Below, piece after piece: positions 17,846 through 25,917 of a stretch of DNA of 64,000 bases. The notes beneath the pieces are model-generated. The model saw only the letters and a program-made list of their open reading frames with translations. It had not been told where the DNA came from and did no database searches. The translations under genes and the position numbers were made by a program. Numbering within the stretch: position 1 is the first letter of the stretch; each line of letters opens with the position of its first letter. The DNA lies in NCBI RefSeq assembly GCF_036226765.1, contig NZ_CP109017.1, forward strand, positions 806,001 through 870,000, given 5' to 3'. This stretch comes from Streptomyces sp. NBC_00670 (GTDB taxonomy: Bacteria; Actinomycetota; Actinomycetes; Streptomycetales; Streptomycetaceae).

Positions 17846-19500
17846 GGCCCCCGGCGGGCGCCGTCTCCCCGGGGCGCGGCCGGGACCGCCGGGCGGTCCG
17901 TCTCGATCCCGCGCCCGGCCGCCCCCGCGTCACCGGCGAGGCCCCGTCGGTCGCGGTGGTCGGCGGCGGCATCGCGGGGCTCGCGGCGGCGACCGGGCTG
18001 GCCGAACGGGGCGTGCGCGTCACGCTGTACGAACGCGAGCCGGCGCTCGGCGGCCGGCTGGCGGGACACCCGGTGGCGCTGGCGGACGGCAGCCGGGTCA
18101 CGATGAGCCGCGGCTTCCACGCGTTCTTCCGTCAGTACTACAACCTGCGTGCCCTGTTGCGCCGGACGGACCCGGGGCTCGACCTGCTCACCGGCCTCCC
18201 CGACTACCCCCTCGTGCACGCCGACGGCCTGCGCGACGGCTTCCGGCACGTGCCGCGCACGCCCCCGTGGAGCGCGCTGGGCTTCGCCGCGCTCAGCCCC
18301 GCCTTCCGCGGCCGCGACCTGCTGCGGATGCGGCCGCGAGCCGCGCTGCCCCTGCTCGACGTGCGCGTGCCGGAGGTCTACGAGCGGCTGGACGGCGTCA
18401 GCGCCCGCGACTTCCTCGCCTCCATCCGCTTCCCGCCCGCCGCCCACCACCTGGCGTTCGAGGTGTTCTCGCGCAGCTTCTTCGCCGACCCGCGCGAGTT
18501 GTCGGCGGCCGAGATGGTGCTGATGTTCCACATCTACTTCCTCGGCTCCGCCGAGGGCCTCCTCTTCGACGTCCCCCGCGAGCCGTTCCCCACCGCGCTC
18601 TGGGAGCCGCTGGCCCGCCATCTGGCCGGCCTGGGCGTGGACATCCGTACCGGGACGGCGGTGGAGGGCGTGGATCCGGCGCCGGACGGCGGGTGCGTCG
18701 TCCGCGCGGCCGGGGGCCGCCCGGCGCGGTACGACGGGCTCGTGCTCGCGCTGGACACCGGCGGGCTGAAGGCGGTCGTCGAGGGGTCGCCGCGGCTGGT
18801 CACCGGGGAGTGGCGGGCGGGGATCGCCCGGCTGCGCACCGCGCCGCCGTTCCTGGTCAGCCGGCTGTGGCTGGACCGGCCGGTGACGCCGGACCGGCCG
18901 GGCTTCCTCGGCACCAGCGGGTACGGGTCGCTGGACAACGTCAGCGTGCTGGAGCGGTGGGAGGGCGAGGCGGCCCGGTGGGCGGCGCGGACCGGTGGCT
19001 CGGTCGTCGAACTGCACGCGTACGCGCTGCCCGGCGAGGGCGCCGGCCGGGAGGCCGAACAGCGGCGGCTGGTCGAGCAGTTGCACCGGGTGTACCCCGA
19101 GACACGGGACGCCCGGATCGTCGACGCGCGCCACGAATGGCGGGCGGACTGCCCGCTGTTCGCCGTCGGCACCCACGCCGGCCGGCCCACCGTGCGCACG
19201 CCCGACCCGGCCGTGGTGGTCGCCGGGGACCTGGTGCGCACGGCGCTGCCGGTCGCCCTGATGGAACGCGCCGCGACCACGGGCTTCCTCGCCGCGAGCG
19301 CGCTGCTGGCGCGATGGGGCGTACGCGGACACACACTCTGGACGGTGCCGCGCCGGGGCCGTACGCCCGTACTGCGCGCACTGGCCCGGCTCGCCGGACC
19401 GGAACGGATACTCCCCACCGACGCGGGCATGCGACTCCCTACAGGACTTCACAAGGAGGGGCAGAGATGGAGATCGCGGGCATCGTCAGCGCCATCGTGA
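17842..19500 (+). CDS. crtU: Carotene desaturase/methyltransferase (isorenieratene synthase type)
   Basis: Converts the beta-rings of beta-carotene to aromatic phi-rings, with desaturation and methyl migration. The 552-residue FAD protein has a Rossmann motif (VAVVGGGIAGLAAATGLAERG), REPALGGRL, the aromatising-desaturase stretch MSRGFHAFFRQYYNLRALLRR and a C-terminal VVVAGDLVRTALPVALMERAATTGFLAA. The GTG start overlaps the crtT stop. Its last 34 bases run into the next gene in another frame, so the C-terminal GLHKEGQRWRSRASSAPS tail is unusual: the downstream ribosome-binding site is coded within it. Confidence 0.92.
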   Translation: MRPPAGAVSPGRGRDRRAVRLDPAPGRPRVTGEAPSVAVVGGGIAGLAAATGLAERGVRVTLYEREPALGGRLAGHPVALADGSRVTMSRGFHAFFRQYYNLRALLRRTDPGLDLLTGLPDYPLVHADGLRDGFRHVPRTPPWSALGFAALSPAFRGRDLLRMRPRAALPLLDVRVPEVYERLDGVSARDFLASIRFPPAAHHLAFEVFSRSFFADPRELSAAEMVLMFHIYFLGSAEGLLFDVPREPFPTALWEPLARHLAGLGVDIRTGTAVEGVDPAPDGGCVVRAAGGRPARYDGLVLALDTGGLKAVVEGSPRLVTGEWRAGIARLRTAPPFLVSRLWLDRPVTPDRPGFLGTSGYGSLDNVSVLERWEGEAARWAARTGGSVVELHAYALPGEGAGREAEQRRLVEQLHRVYPETRDARIVDARHEWRADCPLFAVGTHAGRPTVRTPDPAVVVAGDLVRTALPVALMERAATTGFLAASALLARWGVRGHTLWTVPRRGRTPVLRALARLAGPERILPTDAGMRLPTGLHKEGQRWRSRASSAPS

Positions 19501-19730
19501 TCGGAATCGTCATCGGCGTACTGGGCCGCCTCGTCGTCCCGGGCCGCCAGCACATCGGCATCCTGCTGACCATCCTGGTCGGCATCGTCGCCGCACTCAT
19601 CGGCTCCGCCCTCGCCGCGGCCCTCGGCGTCGCCGACACGAACGGCGTCGACTGGATCGAATGGCTGATCCAGATCGCCCTGGCGGCACTGGGAATCGCG
19701 GCCCTGGACCGCGGCATGGCGCGCCGCTGA
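19467..19730 (+). CDS. GlsB/YeaQ/YmgE-family small membrane protein
   Basis: An 87-residue protein of three hydrophobic helices (IAGIVSAIVIGIVIGVLGRLVVPG, IGILLTILVGIVAALIGSALAAAL, WLIQIALAALGIAAL) with the family's GRLxxPGxQ motif. Members are transglycosylase-associated or general-stress membrane proteins of unknown mechanism. ATG 19467 follows an AAGGAGGGG site inside crtU and the two genes overlap by 34 bp, so it is the last member of the crtYTU operon and is probably co-induced with carotenoids. Confidence 0.88.
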   Translation: MEIAGIVSAIVIGIVIGVLGRLVVPGRQHIGILLTILVGIVAALIGSALAAALGVADTNGVDWIEWLIQIALAALGIAALDRGMARR

Positions 19731-19737
19731 GTTCCGG

Positions 19738-19845
19738 GGGCGCGGGTGCGTAGTGGCTGATCGCGCAGTTCCCCGCGCCCCAAAAAGGGGCGCGGGGCTG
19801 TGTCGACATGCGGCTCCGCCGCGTGGGCGCGCAACGGGACGGGTA
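19738..19845. repeat. Dispersed Streptomyces-type intergenic hairpin repeat, copy 1 (also terminator)
   Basis: The element holds a perfect 11-bp hairpin, CCCCGCGCCCC-AAAAA-GGGGCGCGGGG (19771-19781 with 19787-19797). It is preceded by GTGGCTGATCGCGCAGTT and followed by a second small stem, CGGCTCCGCCG. Diverged or partial copies occur at 24226, 28838, 42153 and 58585. Here it follows the crtYTU-GlsB operon and can act as its terminator. Confidence 0.8.
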
Positions 19846-19969
19846 GGGGCGGCGGGGGCGAGAAACCCGTTCCGCCATTGGGGCGGCCTTGGCCGCCCCC
19901 ATGAATGACCCGTACACGACGGGGCAGGCGCGCCTGGTCCGTCCAACGTCCCCGCGCATGGGAGATGCG

Positions 19970-21154
19970 GTGCCCGACACCCCCCAGGCCCCCCACTCAT
20001 CCCCACCCGTACCCACGCACCCCACCCCACAACCCCCACCACCCCACCCCGCGGAAGCCGGCGAACCCAAGGCCCCCACCAAGCCCACCCCCCGCAACCC
20101 CTTCTTCGACAACGCGAAATACCTCACCATCGTGCTGGTCGCCTGCGGCCACGCCTGGGAACCCCTCACCTACGGCAGCCGCACCGCACACGCCGCCTAC
20201 CTCACCGTCTACGCCTTCCACATGCCCGCCTTCGCCCTGATCTCCGGCTACTTCTCGCGGAGCTTCGACATGGCCCCCGGCCGCCTCAAGCGGCTGATCA
20301 CCGGCGTGGTGGTCCCCTACCTGATCTTCGAGACGGCGTACACGCTCTTCTACCGGTGGGCACAGGACGACCCGGGCTACCCGCTGAGCCTGCTGGACCC
20401 CTGGTACGTGATGTGGTTCCTGGTCGCGCTGTTCATCTGGCGGCTCACCACCCCCCTGTGGCTGATGCTGCGTCACCCGCTGCCCCTGGCCATGGCCCTG
20501 GCGATGCTCGCCGCCTGCTCCCCCGACCTCGGCGGCGATCTGTCGATACAGCGCGTCCTCGGCTTCCTGCCGTACTTCGTCCTCGGCCTCACCCTGCGCC
20601 CGGCGCACTTCGAACGGCTGCGCACCCGCCGGGCCCGGCTGCTGGCGCTGCCCGTGTTCGCGGCCGTCCTGGCGGTGGCGTACTGGGCGGCCCCGTCGTT
20701 CGACGCGGGCTGGCTGTACCACCGGGGCGCGGTCACCGGCCAGGGCGCCCCCGCCTGGGCGGGGCTGCTGACCACGCCCGCGCTGTTCGTGCTCGCGCTG
20801 GCGCTGACGGCGTGCTTCCTCGCCTGGGTGCCGCGCCGCCACATGTGGTTCACCACGCTGGGCGCGGGCACGATGTACGGCTATCTGCTGCACGGCTTCC
20901 TGATCAAGTCCTCGCGCTTCTGGGGCTGGTACGACCACCCCTGGCTGCACACGCCCGCCGGTGAGCTGCTGGTCACCGCGCTCGCGGTCGGCATGATCAC
21001 CGCGCTGTGCTCGGCGCCGGTACGGGCCGCCTTCCGGCACGTCGTCGAGCCCCGGATGGACTGGGCGTTCGTCCCCCGCCCGGCGGCCGGCGGCACACCG
21101 CGGGACCGCCAGGAGCGCCGACCCGCACCGGACCCGTCCCGCGCGACCCGCTGA
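19970..21154 (+). CDS. Acyltransferase-3 family integral membrane protein
   Basis: A 394-residue protein with a proline-rich cytoplasmic N-terminus (about 45 residues) followed by about ten TM helices. The first contains FFDNAKYLTIVLVACGHAWEPL with the conserved His, and the FHMPAFALISGYFS motif follows. The family O-acylates sugars, glycopeptides or surface polymers using membrane-embedded catalysis. The GTG at 19970 is preferred for its GGAG 5 bases upstream; ATG 19958 is an in-frame alternative. No sugar or polymer genes are adjacent, so the acceptor is unknown. Confidence 0.82.
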   Translation: MPDTPQAPHSSPPVPTHPTPQPPPPHPAEAGEPKAPTKPTPRNPFFDNAKYLTIVLVACGHAWEPLTYGSRTAHAAYLTVYAFHMPAFALISGYFSRSFDMAPGRLKRLITGVVVPYLIFETAYTLFYRWAQDDPGYPLSLLDPWYVMWFLVALFIWRLTTPLWLMLRHPLPLAMALAMLAACSPDLGGDLSIQRVLGFLPYFVLGLTLRPAHFERLRTRRARLLALPVFAAVLAVAYWAAPSFDAGWLYHRGAVTGQGAPAWAGLLTTPALFVLALALTACFLAWVPRRHMWFTTLGAGTMYGYLLHGFLIKSSRFWGWYDHPWLHTPAGELLVTALAVGMITALCSAPVRAAFRHVVEPRMDWAFVPRPAAGGTPRDRQERRPAPDPSRATR

Positions 21155-21300
21155 CGTACACCCCGCCGACGTACGGCCCGCCGCCCCTCCCCCGTCGTCC
21201 GGAGGCGGCGCGGGCCCGGCCCGCCTATGGTGAGCCGGGGGCGGGCACGGCTCGAACAGGGGGAGTTCCCGGTGCGCAGCCGGGCGTACCGGGAGGCCGC

Positions 21301-23085
21301 ATGCTGCCGATGTTCGGATGCCGGCCGGCCGCCGCGGCGGCGGTCACGGCGACGGCACTCGCCCTGCTGGGCCCGGCCGGCGCCCCGTCGGCCCCGGCGG
21401 CGGCCACCGGCCCGTCACCGACCACGACTCGCACCACCCCCTCTTCCCCTTCCTCTCCCGACCTCTCGCGCTTCTACCGGCAGCGCGTCGCCTGGTCCGT
21501 GTGCGAGGGCGACGGCATGCCGTCCGACCTGCAGTGCGGCAAGGTCACCGTGCCGCTCGACTACGCCCGCCCCGCCGCCGGCACGCTGGACCTGGCGATG
21601 GCCCGCTACCGCGCGTCGGGCCCGTCCCGGGGTTCGGTGCTGCTGAACTTCGGCGGTCCCGGCGGCCCGGGCGTCCCCCAGTTGGCCCTGGGCGGCAAGG
21701 ACTTCATGGGTCTGACCGAGGGCTACGACGTGGTCACCTTCGACCCGCGCGGCGTCGGCCGCTCCTCCCCCGTGAGCTGCGGCGAGGGCACCGACGAGAT
21801 GCTGGCGGCGACCGAGGACGGCGCCGTCGGACAGGATCCCGAAGCCGCGCTGAAGGCGCTGCGCTCGGCGGTGGCCCAGTGCACCGCGCACTCGGGGCCG
21901 GTGCTGCGGCACATCGGCACGGTGAACGCGGCCCGCGACCTGGACGTCATGCGCCAGGCGCTGGGCGACGACCGGCTCAACTACCTCGGCTTCTCCTACG
22001 GCACCCGGCTCGGGGCGGTGTACGCGGCACAGTTCCCGAAGAAGGTCGGGCGGATGGTGTTCGACGGCGTCGACACCCTCACGGAGCCGCTGGACGAGCA
22101 GGGCGTGGTGAGCGCGGCGGGACAGCAGCGGGCGCTGGAGGACTTCCTCGCCTGGTGCGTCCAGGACGTCGCCTGCCCGTTCGGACAGGACGCCCGCGCG
22201 GCCCGGGAGCAGGTGGTACGGCTGGTGGGGTCGCTGGACGAGGATCCGCTGCCGACCGACTTCGGCGGACGGTTCACCGGGCAGGACCTGGTCGCGGCCA
22301 TCGGACAGGGGCTGTACAGCAAGGAGTTCTGGCCGGCGCTCGAACAGGCGCTCGCCGACCTGACGCAGGGCGGTGACGCCGGCCGCCTCACGGGCTTCAC
22401 CGGCGGCGGCACGGTCGTACCACCCCGGACCGCCGCACCCGACGGCCCCGCCGCGCCGTCCCGCGCCACCGGCCCCGCCGCACCCCCCGCTCCCGTGGAG
22501 CCGCCCCGCCCCGGCCCGGTCCCCGGGTACGCGGACCTGACCGGCTCCCGCCCCGCGCCGGGGCGCGAGGACACTGCCCCCGCCGCCGGGGGCGCCCGGG
22601 CCGGCGGCGGGCTCGTCGACCCCGAGGACGTGCCGGCCGACAACCTCCCGGCCGCGCTGATGGCCGTCAACTGCGCCGACGACCCCGACCGGCGCACCGC
22701 CGCCCAGGTGGTCGGCGACCTCGGCCGGCTGCGCGCGCGGTACGAGGAGGCGTCGCCGGTCTTCGGCCGCTACCGGCTGGCCGAGGTGCTGATGTGCTAC
22801 GGCCGCCCCCGGGGCACCGACTTCGTGCGCGAGGACGTGCGGAACGTGCCCGCGCCGAAGATGCTGCTGGTCGGCACGCGCGGCGACCCGGCCACCCCGT
22901 ACCGCTGGACGGTGGAGACCGCGAAACGGCTCGGCCCTTCCGCCGTGGTGCTCGACAACAGGGGCGAGGGACACACCGGTTACGCCTCCTCGCCGTGCGT
23001 GCACCGCAAGGTCGACACCTTCCTGCTGTACGGCACCCTGCCCCCGGACGGCAGTTCGTGCGGGCCGGAGCAGGAGGACGGCTGA
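21301..23085 (+). CDS. Secreted alpha/beta hydrolase, tripeptidyl aminopeptidase type
   Basis: A 594-residue secreted hydrolase of the Streptomyces Tap/Slp group. The signal region is about residues 1-38 (MLPMFGCRPAAAAAVTATAL). Next come VLLNFGGPGGPG (oxyanion region), the nucleophile Ser in LGFSYGTRLG, an acid in LLVGTRGDPATPY and His in NRGEGHTGY, with a TAP-like C-terminal domain. Between the two halves lies a long Pro/Ala-rich insert (about residues 370-440) that looks like a flexible linker. ATG 21301 follows GGGAGG by 5 bases. It probably releases short peptides outside the cell. Confidence 0.85.
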   Translation: MLPMFGCRPAAAAAVTATALALLGPAGAPSAPAAATGPSPTTTRTTPSSPSSPDLSRFYRQRVAWSVCEGDGMPSDLQCGKVTVPLDYARPAAGTLDLAMARYRASGPSRGSVLLNFGGPGGPGVPQLALGGKDFMGLTEGYDVVTFDPRGVGRSSPVSCGEGTDEMLAATEDGAVGQDPEAALKALRSAVAQCTAHSGPVLRHIGTVNAARDLDVMRQALGDDRLNYLGFSYGTRLGAVYAAQFPKKVGRMVFDGVDTLTEPLDEQGVVSAAGQQRALEDFLAWCVQDVACPFGQDARAAREQVVRLVGSLDEDPLPTDFGGRFTGQDLVAAIGQGLYSKEFWPALEQALADLTQGGDAGRLTGFTGGGTVVPPRTAAPDGPAAPSRATGPAAPPAPVEPPRPGPVPGYADLTGSRPAPGREDTAPAAGGARAGGGLVDPEDVPADNLPAALMAVNCADDPDRRTAAQVVGDLGRLRARYEEASPVFGRYRLAEVLMCYGRPRGTDFVREDVRNVPAPKMLLVGTRGDPATPYRWTVETAKRLGPSAVVLDNRGEGHTGYASSPCVHRKVDTFLLYGTLPPDGSSCGPEQEDG

Positions 23086-23151
23086 TCTCCCCCTACGCGT
23101 CCCGGCCGCCTACGCTACGCCGAGGCGATGATCGTGAAGGGGTGTGCGGAC

Positions 23152-24165
23152 GTGAGCGGGCTGTTGGGTGTCGCGGTACTGGGTGCGGGTCACATGGGGG
23201 CCGATCACATTCGCCGGCTCGACCGGGTGGTGAGCGGGGCGCGGGTGGTGGCGGTCGCCGACCCGGACACCGCGCGGGCCGAGGCGGCCGTGGCGGGCAT
23301 CGAGGGCGCGTCGGCGCACGCCGAGGTGGCCGCCGCGCTGGACGCGCCGGGTGTCGAGGCGGTGCTGATCGCCTCGCCGGGTCCCGCGCACGAGGCCGCG
23401 CTGCACGAGGCGTTCGCCCGCGATCTGCCAGTACTGTGCGAGAAGCCGCTGGTACCCGACGCGGAGGGGGCGCTGCGGGTGGTCGAGGCGGAGGTGAAGC
23501 ACGGCCGGCGGCTGGTCCAGGTCGGGTTCATGCGCCGCTACGACGCGGAGTACCTGCGGCTGAAGTCCCTGCTGGACGGGGGCGGGCTCGGACGCCCGCT
23601 GCTGCTGCACTGCGTCCACCGCAACGTCTCCTCACCGCCCGGCTTCACCTCCGCGATGCTGGTGGACAGTTCGGTGTCGCACGAGATCGACGCGGCCCGC
23701 TGGCTGCTCGGCCAGGAACCGGTCGCGGTGACCGTGCTGCGTCCGGGCAGCACGGGGCGGGCACCCGAAGGACTCGTCGACCCGCAGTTCGTGATCCTGG
23801 AGACCGACGGGGGCGTGCTGGTCGACGTGGAGATCTTCGTCAACACCGGCTTCGGCTACCAGGTGCGGTGCGAGGCGGTCTGCGAGGGCGGCAGCGCGCG
23901 GATCGGCGAGGAGCACGGCATGACGGTGACGGCACCGGGGCGGGAGTCCCGGGAGGTGCCGCAGGACTACCTCGTACGGTTCGCGGACGCGTACGACCGG
24001 GAGGTGCGGGCGTGGGTGGACGCGTGCCGGGCCGGCCGCGTCGGCGGCCCGAGTGCGTGGGACGGGTATGCGTCGTCGGCGGCTGCCGAGGCGGGCGTGC
24101 GGTCCGCGCGTACGGGGGCGCGTGTGGGGGTGGAGTTGGCCCCGCGGCCGGCGTTGTATGCGTGA
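23152..24165 (+). CDS. Gfo/Idh/MocA-family NAD(P)-dependent oxidoreductase
   Basis: A 337-residue dehydrogenase with an N-terminal Rossmann fold ([17 protein letters not shown]) and the family signature EKP in [14 protein letters not shown]. The C-terminal sheet domain has the putative catalytic stretch [15 protein letters not shown]. The closest look is to inositol 2-dehydrogenase-type enzymes, but the sugar or cyclitol substrate cannot be fixed and no inositol catabolic genes flank it. GTG 23152 has AAGGGG 9 bases upstream; ATG 23128 is an alternative. Confidence 0.85.
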   Translation: MSGLLGVAVLGAGHMGADHIRRLDRVVSGARVVAVADPDTARAEAAVAGIEGASAHAEVAAALDAPGVEAVLIASPGPAHEAALHEAFARDLPVLCEKPLVPDAEGALRVVEAEVKHGRRLVQVGFMRRYDAEYLRLKSLLDGGGLGRPLLLHCVHRNVSSPPGFTSAMLVDSSVSHEIDAARWLLGQEPVAVTVLRPGSTGRAPEGLVDPQFVILETDGGVLVDVEIFVNTGFGYQVRCEAVCEGGSARIGEEHGMTVTAPGRESREVPQDYLVRFADAYDREVRAWVDACRAGRVGGPSAWDGYASSAAAEAGVRSARTGARVGVELAPRPALYA

Positions 24166-24225
24166 GGTTGGGTGTGCGGGCGCCTAAGCGGTGGGGGAGT
24201 TCGGTTTGTTGGCGGGTGCGGGTCT

Positions 24226-24325
24226 GTTGTGGCTGGTCGCGCCCACGCGGCGGAGCCGCAGATTGATACAGCCCCGCGCCCCTTAAGGGCCCCTGCGGGG
24301 CCCCAGGGGCGCGGGGACAGTGTCA
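24226..24325. repeat. Dispersed intergenic hairpin repeat, copy 2 (within the gene-free stretch 24166-24444)
   Basis: It contains GTGGCTGGTCGCGCCCACGCGGCGGAGCCGC in two runs and a 12-bp stem, CCCCGCGCCCCT (24272-24283) with AGGGGCGCGGGG (24305-24316). The loop of that stem is itself a GGGCCCC/GGGGCCC hairpin. It may terminate the dehydrogenase gene. The remainder of the gap holds an AT-richer segment before the phosphatase gene and no gene. Confidence 0.78.
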
Positions 24326-24444
24326 TATGCCAGGCGCATCCACGGGTTCCATGTTGGCAAATCCCTTACAGCGTGCGACGCGCTGTGCGACAGTCGTAAC
24401 GGTCCTTCTTCACCAGTCGGTCGCACTGTCACCCGGAGTACGCC

Positions 24445-25881
24445 ATGTCGCCCCCTCCGTCCGCGGACCGCTCCGCCGCGCCGCCGCCCCGGCGCGGCGC
24501 GGTCGACGCGTTGCTCTCGCGGACCCGGCGGCTGCGCGGCGACATGGACGCCGTACGGCGCGAGGCGCCCGCGGACGGTGCGGATCCCGAGGCCCGCTGG
24601 CAGCGCGCTCTGTACGATCTGGCGCTGCACCAGCTCGCCGATCTGGACGCCCATCTGGCCCAGCTCCGTGACGGCCCCCCGCCCCTCACCGCCACCCACG
24701 CCCCCGCGACGGGCCCGCCGGCCGCCCCGCAGCCCCGGCCCCCCGGCGGGCCACTGCTCGGCCGGGTCGGGTCCGCCGAGTGGGATCTGCTGACCGACCG
24801 GGCCGCGTGGTCCGGCGAGCTGTACCGGATTCTCGGCCGCGACCCCGCGGCCCCCGCCCTCACCCTCGACGAACTCCCCTCCCTCGTGCACGAGGACGAC
24901 CGCGCGCGGCTGACCACGATGGTCACGGACTGTCTCATCGACGCCCGCCCCATCGACGGGGAGTTCCGCGTCCTGCGCCCCGACGGCGCGGAGCGCACCG
25001 TGCACATGATGGGCGAACCCGTGCTCGACGCCGACGGCTCCACCGTCTCGATGTGGGCGGTGCTCAGGGACGTCAGCGAACTGCGCCGCCGGCGGCGCAC
25101 CGTGCGCGAGACCCGTGACTCGCTGCACCAGCGCCGCCGGCTCGCGCAGACCGAGCACCGGGTCGCGGTCGAGCTGCAGGAGGCCGTGCTGCCGCCGTGG
25201 CGCGGTCCCCTGCGGCTCCCGCGCCAGGGCCCCGGCGCGCTGGACCTGGCCGCCCGCTATCTGCCGTCGTCCGCCGGCGCGCCGGTCGGGGGCGGCTGGT
25301 ACGACGCGCTGGAACTCCCGGACGGGGGGACACTGTTGGGCGTGGGCGAGCTGGCCGGGCACGGTGTCGCGGCCACCTCCGGGGTGGCGATGCTGCTGGG
25401 TGCCGTCCGTGGCATGGCGGTGACGGGTGCGGAGCCGGGGGAACTCCTCGGCCGGCTCAACCAGTTGCTCGACGCCTCCCTCGCGCAGCCCGCGCTGGGC
25501 GGTGCGCTCTGCTGCCGGTACCGGCCCGCCTCGCGCACGCTGCGGTGGGCGCGCGCGGGACACCCCGCCCCGCTGCTGTTCCGCGACGGGACGGGGCGTG
25601 CGCTGACGGCGCCGGACGGCGTCCTGCTCGGGGCGACCGCCGGTGCCTCCTACGGCGCGGCCGAGGAGCCGTTGCACCCGGGTGACGTGCTGCTTCTGTA
25701 CACCGGTGGGCTGGTCCCCCGGCACCCCGGCCCGGAGGCCGCCCGGCGGCTGCTCGGTCTGGCCGCACGGTTCGGCGCGGCCCGCGGCGCACAGGGCTGC
25801 GTACGGGCCGTCGTCGAGGAGTTCGGCGGGACCGAGCGCCAGGAGGACGCCTGCGTGCTGGTGGCCAGGGTCACCGGCTGA
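24445..25881 (+). CDS. PAS / SpoIIE-PP2C domain protein with degenerate active site
   Basis: A 478-residue protein. A coiled N-terminus is followed by a PAS-like domain (about 105-215, WDLLTDRAAWSGELYRILG) and a linker helix. A SpoIIE-type PP2C phosphatase domain covers about 230-475. Family enzymes dephosphorylate anti-anti-sigma factors and bind metal through aspartates in GGDWYD, GDVxGHG and YTDGL. Here these read GGGWYD (Gly284), GELAGHG (Glu302) and YTGGL (Gly421), so three acidic ligands are changed. It may be an inactive phosphatase that acts by binding or PAS sensing. No anti-sigma partner is adjacent. Confidence 0.85.
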   Translation: MSPPPSADRSAAPPPRRGAVDALLSRTRRLRGDMDAVRREAPADGADPEARWQRALYDLALHQLADLDAHLAQLRDGPPPLTATHAPATGPPAAPQPRPPGGPLLGRVGSAEWDLLTDRAAWSGELYRILGRDPAAPALTLDELPSLVHEDDRARLTTMVTDCLIDARPIDGEFRVLRPDGAERTVHMMGEPVLDADGSTVSMWAVLRDVSELRRRRRTVRETRDSLHQRRRLAQTEHRVAVELQEAVLPPWRGPLRLPRQGPGALDLAARYLPSSAGAPVGGGWYDALELPDGGTLLGVGELAGHGVAATSGVAMLLGAVRGMAVTGAEPGELLGRLNQLLDASLAQPALGGALCCRYRPASRTLRWARAGHPAPLLFRDGTGRALTAPDGVLLGATAGASYGAAEEPLHPGDVLLLYTGGLVPRHPGPEAARRLLGLAARFGAARGAQGCVRAVVEEFGGTERQEDACVLVARVTG

Positions 25882-25917
25882 CGTATCCGCCGCGGACGCG
25901 CGAGGGCGGACGGGGGG

